Positions 56,901 to 60,000 of a DNA stretch of 60,000 nucleotides are shown here, piece by piece. A model generated the notes under the pieces. That model did not search any database, had not been told where the DNA came from, and saw only the letters and a list, made by a program, of their open reading frames with translations. Source of the DNA: Tubulanus polymorphus (taxonomy: Eukaryota; Nemertea; Palaeonemertea; Tubulaniformes; Tubulanidae); NCBI RefSeq assembly GCF_964204645.1, contig NC_134029.1:16512450-16572449 (forward strand), given 5' to 3'. Numbering within the stretch: position 1 is the stretch's first letter; each line of letters begins with the position of its first letter. The position numbers and the translations under genes are program-made.

Positions 56901-57151
56901 AGCTTTAACAGTTATATAATCTTATTTGTAGCTACACATTACTTGAAAGGAAGTTTGAATCCTGCAGTGAGTGGAGCAGTACCAGTCAGTACTAACAGCC
57001 CTACTATACGTCGCCACACCTCATCTACATCAGATAAAGACGACCGCAGTAAATATGATGGAATTGATTGTCAAGAACTTGTAGACTCGTTAAAAACAAC
57101 TGAAGATTTACAAGAACAGGCGGATATTATATATTACCTTTTCATAACAAA
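8929..57151 (+). CDS. PHKA: Phosphorylase b kinase regulatory subunit alpha, about 762 codons seen, C-terminus off window
   Basis: Exons: 8929-9006, 9108-9566, 9644-9724, 11043-11141, 11310-11351, 11697-11801, 11953-12006, 15034-15156, 15488-15586, 16431-16538, 17811-17889, 24329-24463, 24878-24987, 25390-25534 or 27728-27881, 34445-34520, 34721-34806, (35201-35212), 50517-50702 and 56932-57151. Phases join throughout with GT-AG introns. The product starts [12 protein letters not shown], as in vertebrate alpha subunits. It has [14 protein letters not shown] (residues 43-47), [21 protein letters not shown] (184-191), [39 protein letters not shown] and LDPLNRR. The alpha subunit carries a GH15-like (glucoamylase-like) domain and, with beta, gamma and calmodulin, regulates activation of glycogen phosphorylase in the cytosol. 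Introns grow from about 100 bp at the 5' end to more than 15 kb through transposon load. Alpha rather than beta is indicated by the N-terminus and the WERGDKTN region. Confidence 0.95.
9944..10205. repeat. 5' fragment of the 1.27-kb repeat in PHKA intron 3
   Basis: Begins TTAGCCCACTTGGGACTTGG and follows the family through the Cxx-AGAC/GAAATCC segment, TTGATATTTGG and GCGGCCATTGTTGTTC. A matching 3' end module lies at about 10790-10840 (CCTGGAGCCCTTGTT), so this may be one copy with the middle replaced. Confidence 0.6.
13003..13369. repeat. Interspersed repeat of about 365 bp, copy 1
   Basis: Closely matches 58795-59168. Both copies share the same end (GGCCATTGGACCTTTATT) but differ in what lies before their starts, the pattern of 5'-truncated non-LTR retroelement or SINE copies. 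Contains a small hairpin with CGAGTC / GACTCG arms. No coding frame recognised. Confidence 0.65.
13795..13975. repeat. Minisatellite, unit about 17 bp
   Basis: Roughly ten imperfect units of the type CACTCCCGACATACCGG, with variants such as CATACCGACATACCAG. The apparent long ORFs on both strands here come from the repeat and are not genes. Confidence 0.9.
14055..14410. repeat. Minisatellite, unit about 49 bp
   Basis: About seven units, each with GGTTCCTAATATTCCCCTGT, ACAGAGGTGCTGGGATCGTG and GGGTGTTT. Some units are shortened (near 14310). ORFs on both strands are repeat artefacts. Confidence 0.9.
15928..16245 (+). repeat. tRNA-derived SINE with a Deu-like central domain
   Basis: The head contains an A-box-like GTGAGTGGTTAGACTCTGG and a B-box-like GGATTCAAATCCC. 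The next part, CAGGCAAGATACCTATCCTC and ATTGCCTCCAGGG, resembles the conserved core of Deu/V-type SINEs. The tail GGAAAGCGCTGTTGAA and AT-rich end resemble LINE-derived SINE tails. Lies in PHKA intron 9. Confidence 0.7.
16576..17675. repeat. Degenerate 1.27-kb repeat copy in PHKA intron 10
   Basis: Starts TTTTAGCCCCCTAGAGG...GTTGCATTCACTTTTCATC and ends CTTCCCAAGTGGGCGAAGG with CCTCCTGG. The middle is diverged and contains a G-run near 16773-16786. Confidence 0.5.
18158..19268 (-). pseudogene. LINE reverse transcriptase relic (L2/CR1-like), inserted in a 1.27-kb repeat
   Basis: On the minus strand, translated pieces read [14 protein letters not shown] (RT motif F/YADD, near 19080-19125), then [14 protein letters not shown], then [27 protein letters not shown] and [15 protein letters not shown], and finally [10 protein letters not shown] near 18370. 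These are the standard C-terminal RT landmarks of L2/CR1-type non-LTR elements. The pieces lie in different frames with stops, so the copy is dead. The 3' end is at about 18158 with an ATT-rich tail. Repeat-family sequence flanks it (18098-18157 and 19269-19330), showing insertion into an existing copy. Confidence 0.85.
19335..21180. other. Intron 11 sequence, no gene recognised
   Basis: Holds an imperfect direct repeat of about 60 bp (GTTGATAAC...GGCCAACAAA...AATTTGGATATA) at about 20519-20580 and 20892-20950, and scattered TTACCAGGGGGTGTTGAAT-type fragments of the 1.27-kb family. No exon with PHKA or other similarity was found. Confidence 0.4.
21185..21365 (-). repeat. Probable tRNA-derived SINE
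   Basis: The minus strand carries AGCAGTGGCCGCCGGTCA (A-box-like) and a B box GGTTCAAACCC about 40 bp later, followed by GGTGGCGATAGAGTTTCTTG. The spacing and order fit a tRNA head. The 3' limit is uncertain. Confidence 0.5.
21532..22835. repeat. Imperfect long inverted repeat, possible DNA element
   Basis: CAGTGCTTCATCTAGC near 21567-21582 recurs inverted near 22750-22765. On the outer side of each arm lie related segments with ATACCG, CATACGGT and AAGGGTTAA. Either two inverted copies of one repeat or the ends of one 1.3-kb element. Confidence 0.4.
21742..22051. repeat. Recent 155-bp tandem duplication
   Basis: Two adjacent units starting AGAAACTATGTTTAACTCTG (21742 and 21897) are identical apart from one extra A in TTCAAAATGATTTGG of the second unit. 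Such low divergence means a recent event. Confidence 0.9.
22890..24328. other. Intron 11, 3' part; no gene recognised
   Basis: Contains ACAGGCATACGxxAAGGATTC (about 23307), shared with about 21367, and an end-like CAGGGTTCCTACAG (24155) followed by CCCCTCAAA-rich sequence that looks like one end of a hAT-type MITE. No coding exon found before exon 12 at 24329. Confidence 0.35.
25390..25534 (+). CDS. PHKA: PHKA alternative exon 14a (first of a mutually exclusive pair)
   Basis: The acceptor TTATATTCAG precedes phase 0 and the donor GTATAA follows one base of the next codon (145 nt, 48 codons plus 1). It encodes [12 protein letters not shown], then LFKTDVAYL and LGRPTIIFP, at residues 525-572. 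This is the FIDQQQFYLALD region of vertebrate alpha subunits. It splices in frame from exon 13 (ending FLPQ) to exon 15 (starting with AT, completing GAT). It is related to exon 14b, about 20 of 42 aligned residues being identical. Use of both exons, or of neither, shifts the frame. Confidence 0.9.
25873..25912 (+). promoter_or_regulatory. Intronic hairpin with TGCATG in the loop, between exons 14a and 14b
   Basis: AGTAACCAGG (25873-25882) pairs perfectly with CCTGGTTACT (25903-25912), and part of the 20-nt interval can extend the stem. The interval contains TGCATG at 25887-25892, the binding motif of Rbfox splicing factors. GCATG also occurs at 25659, 25960 and 26292. A splicing role is an inference from position. 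Confidence 0.4.
25998..27645. repeat. 1.27-kb repeat copy filling most of the intron between exons 14a and 14b
   Basis: Begins TTCAGCCCACTTGGCCACTG and ends CACCAAGTGGGCATGTTGCG. It includes AACTGGCACAATGG, CAAGATGGCCATC and one CAGGGGGCATTAAAT subunit, with additional sequence around 26150-26340 and 26750-27400. It accounts for much of the 2.2-kb separation of the alternative exons. Confidence 0.6.
27728..27881 (+). CDS. PHKA: PHKA alternative exon 14b (second of a mutually exclusive pair)
   Basis: The acceptor TATGTTCAG precedes phase 0 and the donor is GTGAGG (154 nt, 51 codons plus 1). It encodes [25 protein letters not shown] and LGRPLLIIP, ending WYFDFK. It keeps the same landmarks as exon 14a (LSxD, LFxTDVAxL, W, LGRP, P) but is three residues longer, with a different C-terminal stretch. 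No stop or frameshift, and splice sites are sound, so it looks functional. It is nearer than 14a to vertebrate alpha at the first residues (FLD against FID). Confidence 0.9.
28128..28845. repeat. 5' half of a 1.27-kb repeat copy, continued at 32370-32520
   Basis: Starts TTAGCTCACTTGGGACTTAA and follows the family through CCATAGACAGAATCCAG and the GATGAGTTTCAAAC of a terminal subunit. Family sequence resumes at about 32370 (TTGTAGCTCATGACATTTTC) and ends at 32520 with TTCCCAAGTGGGCATGGTGT. The intervening 3.5 kb appears inserted. Confidence 0.55.
28850..28975. repeat. Two tandem hairpins built on AGGGTTTTC
   Basis: AGGGTTTTCTG-TTTCTTCA-CAGAAAACCCT is followed about 50 bp later by AGGGTTTTCTG-ACTTTCGT-CGAAAACCCT, then a short ATT repeat. 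The arms are near-perfect and the pair looks like a small foldback repeat. No known ncRNA family was recognised. Confidence 0.7.
30287..30385. repeat. Short fragment of the 1.27-kb repeat
   Basis: CGTCCATCCGTAGACGAAAT, CCAGTTATTTTGGGAAGTTT and TTGATATTTGGGTTACACAT match the first 250 bp of the family. Both ends are lost. Confidence 0.7.
31371..31651 (+). mobile_element. Retroelement 3' fragment (Penelope-like, tentative)
   Basis: Interrupts a tandem unit, with CTTGT repeated at both edges. The plus strand has a short open end, [16 protein letters not shown], then RAKKDL and a stop (about 31417-31490). It is followed by AT-rich sequence and CCGATGACCAGTCTCAAACTGG, a hairpin beside a GATGA, which resembles 3' ends of Penelope-like elements. 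The family assignment is uncertain. Confidence 0.4.
31814..32089. mobile_element. piggyBac-type MITE, copy 1, TTAA target duplication
   Basis: 276 bp with inverted ends CCCTTTCAGTGC / GCACTGAAAGGG, flanked by TTAA on both sides (31810-31813 and 32090-32093), at a TTAA present in the surrounding tandem unit (AAATCTTTAAATCGC). Internal palindromic CACCGC/GCGGTG segments. The CCC...GGG ends and TTAA duplication are diagnostic of piggyBac-type transposition. No ORF. Confidence 0.9.
32523..33598. mobile_element. hAT-like non-autonomous element, copy R1
   Basis: The ends read CAGGATTCGAATTTCA and, reverse complemented, CAGGGTTCAAATTTCA. CCTAG lies on both sides (5-bp duplication), and the element sits inside the terminal module of a 1.27-kb repeat. 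It matches 53838-54935 over its length (GCAAGTTGCTTTCAGAAAT, GAAAACAATACCTGGTT, AAATTGTCAACGGCATTTTA). It contains a solo LTR at 33006-33317 absent from the other copy. No transposase. Confidence 0.8.
33006..33317. mobile_element. Solo LTR, 312 bp, ATTC target duplication
   Basis: Begins TGTTACGGATG and ends GGGTAACA, i.e. 5'-TG...CA-3' within short inverted ends. ATTC flanks both sides (33002-33005 and 33318-33321). The paralogous site in 54600-54620 reads uninterrupted AAAATTCATGTTAATG, which proves the insertion. A 4-bp duplication suits Gypsy-type integrases. Confidence 0.8.
34445..34806 (+). CDS. PHKA: PHKA exons 15 (34445-34520) and 16 (34721-34806)
   Basis: Exon 15 (phase 1 to 2) encodes [20 protein letters not shown] ending INGTR. 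Exon 16 (phase 2 to 1) encodes [14 protein letters not shown], then [11 protein letters not shown]. They match the region of vertebrate alpha containing ALRKM-DGYFGG-RVQTGKLSEF. Exon 15 begins with AT, completing a GAT codon after the G supplied by either exon 14a or 14b. Confidence 0.9.
35201..35212 (+). CDS. PHKA: Candidate 12-nt PHKA microexon
   Basis: ATCATGAAGCAG lies between a pyrimidine-rich acceptor ending TTACTACAG and a GTAAAT donor. It is phase 1 to phase 1, so it would add DHEA in frame between exon 16 and exon 17 (SVE-DHEA-G). Exons 16 and 17 also join in frame without it. The support is splice-site quality and phase only. Confidence 0.35.
35530..35880. repeat. Degenerate tandem repeat, unit about 130 bp
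   Basis: Three units share GGGCTCTAACTCATAAACGG and TTTAAGTTAAC-type sequence (near 35590, 35704 and 35836), with interspersed TTTTTGTxxTTTTCA. No coding meaning seen. Confidence 0.6.
36412..37352. repeat. About 0.94-kb interspersed repeat, copy A
   Basis: From TGGTTTACCTTTGTCAGCAG to CATGGGCAATTTA, matching 44003-45121 closely except for about 200 bp extra in the latter. One end has GGTTTACCTTTG and, 30 bp from the other end, its inverse CAAGGTAAACC. The outer end is the palindrome TTGCCCATGGGCAA. Flanked by T-runs. Confidence 0.8.
39034..40106 (+). pseudogene. BEL/Pao retrotransposon integrase and C-terminal domain, decayed
   Basis: The first frame reads [58 protein letters not shown] and [10 protein letters not shown]. 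After a frame break, [14 protein letters not shown] and [15 protein letters not shown] follow. After another, [15 protein letters not shown] and RPINCLYPL. This is the order of a Pao/BEL integrase followed by its C-terminal domain. The SDN catalytic site is garbled and the usual WER glutamate is lysine (YKR), so it is dead. About 80 bp at 39010-39090 recur at 40217-40300. Lies in the long PHKA intron before exon 17. Confidence 0.85.
40896..42180. repeat. Variant 1.27-kb-type repeat carrying a 145-bp tandem array
   Basis: Starts TTTTTAGCCCACACGGGGCA with AAGATGGC-type segments. From about 41395 to 42040 it has four to five units of about 145 bp (GCCACCAGGGGGCCGACATG, CTAGAGGCCGCAATTGTTGA, ACAAGTAGGGTATCACTTGG). 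It ends near GGCTTTGCCTCATTTTAGTTT. Confidence 0.65.
43581..43783 (-). repeat. Copia 3' LTR (203 bp, with micro-element insertion)
   Basis: Pairs with 49877-50035. Without the 46 bp added by the micro-element and its target duplication it is about 157 bp. Bounded by 5'-TG and CA-3' and by the GAAAC duplication on the left. A purine-rich tract (AAAAAGAAAGATAGATGAGA on the minus strand) lies just inside it and is the likely plus-strand primer. Confidence 0.9.
43630..43665. mobile_element. 36-bp micro-element with 11-bp TIRs and 10-bp target duplication
   Basis: GGGTGTCACTA, a 14-nt spacer, then TAGTGACACCC, flanked by ATTGTAAAAG at 43620-43629 and again at 43666-43675. The sister LTR has a single ATTGTAAAAG and no insert, so the empty site is known. 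Confidence 0.85.
43936..45531 (-). pseudogene. Copia RNase H, split by a 1.1-kb repeat
   Basis: Minus-strand frames contain [18 protein letters not shown], then [30 protein letters not shown]. The reading breaks at 45121 where repeat copy B begins. Beyond the insertion the tail resumes as [20 protein letters not shown] and a stop at 43938-43936, exactly what follows CLTK in Copia RNase H. Confidence 0.85.
44003..45121. mobile_element. About 1.12-kb interspersed repeat, copy B, inserted in Copia RNase H
   Basis: Same family as 36412-37352, with about 200 bp extra at about 44458-44660. TTTT lies on both sides (43999-44002 and 45122-45125), and removing the insert restores the RNase H reading frame. 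Confidence 0.85.
45731..47145 (-). pseudogene. Copia reverse transcriptase and upstream linker
   Basis: The minus strand reads [43 protein letters not shown] and [12 protein letters not shown], the Copia RT palm landmarks with HVDD at the catalytic position. Upstream pieces at 46400-47145 ([38 protein letters not shown]) belong to the integrase-RT linker and RT start, in separate frames. Confidence 0.85.
47242..47406 (+). mobile_element. Penelope-like 3' fragment with hammerhead-like core, 13-bp target duplication
   Basis: 165 bp inserted in the Copia integrase region, with AGAGTCGTAATGT at 47229-47241 and 47407-47419. It contains CTGACGA (47251-47257), a 6-bp stem GATCTC/GAGATC and GAAA (47277-47280), the order seen in hammerhead ribozymes. 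Such motifs are known from Penelope-like elements. The first stem is offset by one base, so activity is doubtful. Confidence 0.5.
47420..48678 (-). pseudogene. Copia protease and integrase, with 70-bp tandem duplication
   Basis: [14 protein letters not shown] is the aspartic protease site. [16 protein letters not shown] with CHLCEKYK forms the integrase zinc-binding region. [16 protein letters not shown] and GICERHNR supply the D, D and E of the catalytic core. Units at 47793-47862 and 47863-47932 are near-identical 70-bp repeats (starting AATCCAGTGCTTAATG); 70 is not a multiple of three, so integrase is frameshifted between the first and second D. Confidence 0.9.
48724..49626 (-). pseudogene. 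Copia gag with CCHC zinc knuckle
   Basis: Three overlapping frames: [20 protein letters not shown] and the rest of the first gag part; then [16 protein letters not shown] with [14 protein letters not shown]; then a basic [17 protein letters not shown] stretch and [14 protein letters not shown] (C-X2-C-X4-H-X4-C). Frame breaks near 49365 and 49015. A run of A residues (minus strand) precedes the first part. Confidence 0.88.
49855..49873 (-). other. Copia primer-binding site for initiator Met tRNA
   Basis: On the minus strand, three bases after the LTR end, TGGTAGCAGAG matches the complement of the 3' end of eukaryotic initiator Met tRNA, as in many Copia-like elements. Confidence 0.85.
49877..50035 (-). 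repeat. Copia 5' LTR (159 bp)
   Basis: Coding-strand sequence runs from TGTTAGATATGTGGACTTGG to GGTGATTATCA, ending beside the primer site. Flanked on the right by the GAAAC duplication at 50036-50040. Confidence 0.9.
50517..50702 (+). CDS. PHKA: PHKA exon 17, Ser/Arg-rich linker
   Basis: The acceptor ATTTTACAG begins phase 1 and the donor GTAAAT ends phase 1 (186 nt). It encodes [12 protein letters not shown], then [22 protein letters not shown] and EEDF. It is strongly basic and serine-rich, with R-x-x-S sites (RKQS, RTRS) of the kind phosphorylated by basophilic kinases. Vertebrate alpha subunits have a regulatory phosphorylated loop, but position-by-position homology is not evident. The exon is assigned to PHKA by phase and position. 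Confidence 0.75.
51342..52609. repeat. Second full-length copy of the 1.27-kb repeat
   Basis: TAGCCCACTTGGGACTTTAG start and GACCCCTAG end. Highly similar to 6124-7392 throughout, with the same four subunits ending CCAGGGGGCGTTGAA. The high similarity suggests recent spread of this subfamily. Confidence 0.8.
52610..53837. other. Intron 17 sequence without recognised feature
   Basis: AT-rich. A G-run at about 53622-53631. No exon, RNA gene or repeat end could be supported. Confidence 0.4.
53838..54935. mobile_element. hAT-like non-autonomous element, copy R2
   Basis: The ends CAGGGTTCAAATTTCAG and (reverse complement) CAGGGTTCGAATTTCACA are inverted repeats. Flanks AAGCC and AGGCC are a likely mutated 5-bp duplication. 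Contains a TTAA-flanked MITE (54043-54330) where copy R1 has a bare TTAA at 32714-32717. Confidence 0.8.
54043..54330. mobile_element. piggyBac-type MITE, copy 2
   Basis: 288 bp, opposite in orientation to 31814-32089 and clearly homologous (CTATAGTG, CACCGC/GCGGTG, TTGACAGGTGCTGCCATTTT). The ends are CCCTTTCAGTGC and a mutated CACACTGAAAGGG, with TTAA on both sides (54039-54042 and 54331-54334). Confidence 0.9.
55770..55985. repeat. Diverged 5' fragment of the 1.27-kb repeat
   Basis: TAGCCTACTTAAGGAATAGT, then CTATTGCGTTCACTTTTTAT, GAATACAGTTATTTTGGG and GGCCGACTGGTGGCCATTAT correspond to the family start. The remainder is lost. Confidence 0.6.
56722..56762. repeat. Perfect 16-bp hairpin, Penelope-like terminal motif
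   Basis: GCTATTAGCCATCATC and GATGATGGCTAATAGC pair perfectly across a 9-nt loop. On the minus strand the following TAGCCGAAATGTTGCTCAAT adds a GAAA after a second GGCTAA...TTAGCC stem, similar to hammerhead-bearing 3' ends of Penelope-like elements, but the CTGATGA box is CAGATGA on that strand. Confidence 0.5.
56932..57151 (+). CDS. PHKA: PHKA exon 18
   Basis: The acceptor TTATTTGTAG precedes CT (completing GCT after exon 17) and the exon ends ATAACAAA before the donor GTAGGT, phase 2. Encodes [13 protein letters not shown], a Ser/Thr stretch with RRHTSS, then [20 protein letters not shown] and IIYYLFITK. The last part aligns with the LKETSSLQEQADILYML segment of vertebrate alpha. The next exon should begin with G and encode a GPDW-like motif, but none was found before 60000. 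Confidence 0.9.
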
Positions 57152-57229
57152 GTAGGTGCTCTTCATAGATCAAGATTGACTTAAACTCCCAAGGCTGGGA
57201 CTAAGACCGTCTCCAAGGAACCTGGCTCA

Positions 57230-57540
57230 TTTTGTGTACAGTCTGCAAATCTTTAAACTTGGTATGAGGAATGGGGTATTTGAGATGTCCATCACCACAA
57301 TTGAAAATGGAGGCCGTCAAACTACTGGCCAGGGTGGCCATCTTGAATTCCATGTGAGCCCAATACAGCCTAGAGTTTTTGATGGATTTTGACAAAACTT
57401 AGGGTAAGATCCCTTTTTCATGCGAATAGTCCCTCCCTATTGAAAATGGAGGTCATCAGCCATCAAATCTGGTGGCCAGGACAGCCATCTTGAATTTCAT
57501 GTTAGCGCAATACAGCCTGCAATATTTGATGGATATCCAT
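57230..57540. repeat. Two-unit tandem repeat, about 165 bp
   Basis: TTGAAAATGGAGGxxxTCA, GCCATCTTGAATTxCATGT and CAATACAGCCTxxAxTxTTTGATGGAT occur twice in the same order (from about 57300 and 57440). Confidence 0.7.
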
Positions 57541-58794
57541 GAACATTGATGCGAAAGTAAAGACAGGTTTATCTATTCAAGACATGAACTAACACTCGAC
57601 GAACAATAAAGTAAATTCTGCTTTTTTCTATGAAGAGCAATATGTTAGGCCTACCAGTCTTCAATTACTTGCCCTTTTACTGTTTGCTTACCCTGGGGAT
57701 AGATGCATGGCATTGCAAAATTGTAGTTCCCTTCACTATTGTAATTTATAAATGATATGATTGCGTTACGGTAGAACTCAAACCGTAAACCGCACTTTTT
57801 TACAGGACGAGGTCGATAATTTTAAACAAACAGCACATAATTCTTCAAGATTTTGTCTTTATTACCTGGAAGCTACATCTCAATGCAGTTAATTTGCTAG
57901 AAAGCACATCACATTAATTGCTTGGAACTCACTGCAAAAAGCAGATTTTCAAAATTTCAGAATGCCCTTTTTATTTCAAAATGCCCTTTTTAGCATTGGT
58001 TGACGTCTATGACGTCATGCCAATGCTAGTAAAATGGATCAAAAGTCGTCGACTCTTCTCATTTTCATAGTAACTTCAAATTGTAACTCCGTTCTCGTCA
58101 AACAGTAGACACAGCTGAAAATGACTCAAAATAATGTTTCAATTATACACTACAAGATAGCGTCGCCAGATTTCTGATTTAAAGGCCCAAAAAAATATTC
58201 TATCGCATTTTTCTCGTTAGTTATCTGGTGGATTAGAGGGGGTTAAGCAATCACGTAGTGATATGTCCGCATTGACATTGGCAGTAAACAATGGGGAACG
58301 GCCTCTTCTGCATAGAAAAACAACAAATTATGTACCTCCGATATATGAATATCATAGTGTTTGAATATCACTGTTAATTCCAACTATCAGTAGCCATGGG
58401 ATTAATTGAGATTAATTCTCAGCGTCAGAATAGGTATTTCTAGAGCTGTGGTACGGCAGGCCGACTCGTAACTGAAGTCCGTACAGTTAAGTTATGTGAT
58501 CGGGCGCGAACGCCGTTACTAAAGTTAAAACCATTTCATGATGTCACGAAACATTAAACGGTAAACGGTAGGCTACCACCATGATACAATTTCACCAATA
58601 AGACGAATTATTTTATTCAATTTTACCAGAGTTGTTTATTGGAGGAATATCATTTTTAAGTACGCCGAGAACAACCATGTTGTATCATCAGTTGCCTGAC
58701 AGTTTATTGTGAAATTCCATCTATAAGTTTGTTTATATTCTACAATAAGTTTTCACTTCAAGACGCTCTGCCCGCTTCCTGCACACTCACTCAC
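57541..58794. other. Intron sequence downstream of exon 18, nothing recognised
   Basis: Contains AATGCCCTTTTTATTTCAAA repeated once (57960-57995). No PHKA exon could be identified. Confidence 0.4.
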
Positions 58795-59168
58795 GAAAAA
58801 GTCTGTATATGTTTTTATTTTTTTACCTTTTGTGGATGGATGGATTCTGACTTTTGAAATTGCGGTCAATCTAATACTGCGTCGCTAGTACATTTGTATA
58901 AAATACACGCGCATCAGCAGTCAGCTGCATGTGTGCGAATATAGGTTAGAGTATATGGCGGTGTGTGTTAGTAATCACCTGAGCGAGTCTATATATAGCA
59001 CAGTGACTCGGCAATGATAGTATACACAGCACTCTCACACATCCACAGGCGCATATTGTCAGCCTCATACATCTTAAATCGAAATTTTTATTTATAATTA
59101 GTATAATATTTTTGACAATATATACACTCATTGATTTAATGGTGAGCCACAGGGCCATTGGACCTTTA
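58795..59168. repeat. Interspersed repeat of about 370 bp, copy 2
   Basis: Matches 13003-13369 closely (GTGGATGGATGGATTCTGAC, CACCTGAGCGAGTCTATATA, GGGCCATTGGACCTTTATT). The shared 3' limit and different upstream flanks indicate retroposed copies. Confidence 0.7.
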
Positions 59169-59171
59169 TTT

Positions 59172-59345
59172 GGAATTGAATCGAGCGGCCTCGATGGCTC
59201 AGTGAAATAAGGCGTGATGCTGTTGCATCCACTATCAGTGCTGAGTGACAAGTTGGTTCGAGTCCTGCTGACTGCTTACAGTGTGCGGGCAACACTTCAA
59301 AGGCTGTCCCGTCGTGAGGTTAAGTGAACAATCCAATAGGGTTAA
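59172..59345 (+). repeat. tRNA-derived SINE
   Basis: The head GCGGCCTCGATGGCTCAGTG contains an A-box-like TGGCTCAGTGAAATAAGG. About 60 bp later GTTCGAGTCC gives a B box (GGTTCGAGTCC). The body GTCCCGTCGTGAGGTTAAGT follows. No proper tRNA acceptor closure is possible, so it is a SINE and not a tRNA gene. Confidence 0.65.
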
Positions 59346-60000
59346 AAACCAAGGTCCGAACGACGTAGACAAACAAAAAGACAAACAAGCAATCATCAGC
59401 CTGTCTCAGTAGTGACACCAACGCTGGCATCGCTCTCGCGACGTTTTGATATGTAGGTTTGTCCGGTTGATCTACCTAACAGTTCATTCAAGGAAAACCA
59501 CAGTCAGTCGAGATTACCCTACGTCAAATACGAATCTTGTGTAGGCGAAAGTGCCGAAATCGTTGTATTAAATGGGTTTTTGTATACAAATTTCGATTGA
59601 TATAAATCTCTTGGCTGGGACATGTTGTACATACTATCGAGGACTCCAAAGAATTCCCTAGGTCCGAGAGAAACGACTACGAACGACGAGACTTCCTTAT
59701 CGTTGAAAGATCTATAACAGCACTGATTTATTCTGCCCATACGTTCATATAAATGATATTGAGATTACATTGTGTCAAATCTGTACAACTATTGGATAGA
59801 ATCTAGTAAACAACCTGTACAGTACTGAAAAGGGATTATCACATGAATTATATGGATTGATATGATACAGCAACCATGAATGAAAACTACAACATAAATA
59901 CAACCATATACGCCGAATGATATATTCGCGACACTCCGGCCACAACAAAATAACTATGTACTATTACTTTCTCTATCTGAAATTATAAAGTTGTTCACAA
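59346..60000. other. Right edge, no supported gene
   Basis: A 73-codon minus-strand frame at 59519-59740 has a plausible amino-acid composition but no recognised family and no clear splice context. Left unassigned. Confidence 0.3.

Noticed and set aside
59519-59740. 73-codon minus-strand ORF near the right edge
   Set aside because: Reads plausibly but has no known family or conserved splice context that I can see.

Overview
This is nuclear DNA from an animal, probably a marine invertebrate. It is AT-rich, its genes are split by GT-AG introns, it is dense with transposable elements, and both host genes are clear metazoan families. The sequence does not settle the phylum. Two host genes sit head to head and both run off the window. 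Left, on the minus strand (68-2245), are seven exons of an SLC49A4 (DIRC2)-like lysosomal MFS transporter, lacking its C-terminus. From 8929 to 57151 on the plus strand is the alpha (regulatory) subunit of phosphorylase kinase, PHKA. At least 18 coding exon positions, about 762 codons, join in one continuous reading frame, and the C-terminal third lies beyond the right edge.

The main finding is in PHKA. Exon position 14 exists as two tandem, homologous but diverged copies (25390-25534 and 27728-27881). Both start in phase 0 and end in phase 1, and both have lengths of 3n+1, so only one can be used per transcript without breaking the frame. This is the signature of mutually exclusive splicing in a glycogen-metabolism regulator. 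The intron between them carries a 10-bp-stem hairpin with a TGCATG (Rbfox-type) motif in its loop.

The rest of the window is a nest of mobile DNA. A roughly 1.27-kb repeat family (full copies at 6124-7392 and 51342-52609, many fragments in the PHKA introns) has CCCACTTGGG / CCCAAGTGGG near its two ends. Other elements are a Copia retrotransposon (43581-50035) with LTRs, GAAAC target duplications and an initiator-Met primer site, two hAT-like elements (32523-33598, 53838-54935), two TTAA-flanked piggyBac-type MITEs, a solo LTR, a foldback element with TAA duplications, a nested TIR pair (4074-5071 around 4371-4975), BEL/Pao and LINE relics, tRNA-derived SINEs, Penelope-like 3' fragments, and several minisatellites. 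The two hAT-like copies serve as each other's empty site for later insertions. A 36-bp micro-element with 11-bp perfect inverted ends and a 10-bp target duplication lies in one Copia LTR.

No CRISPR array, rRNA or convincing tRNA gene was seen.
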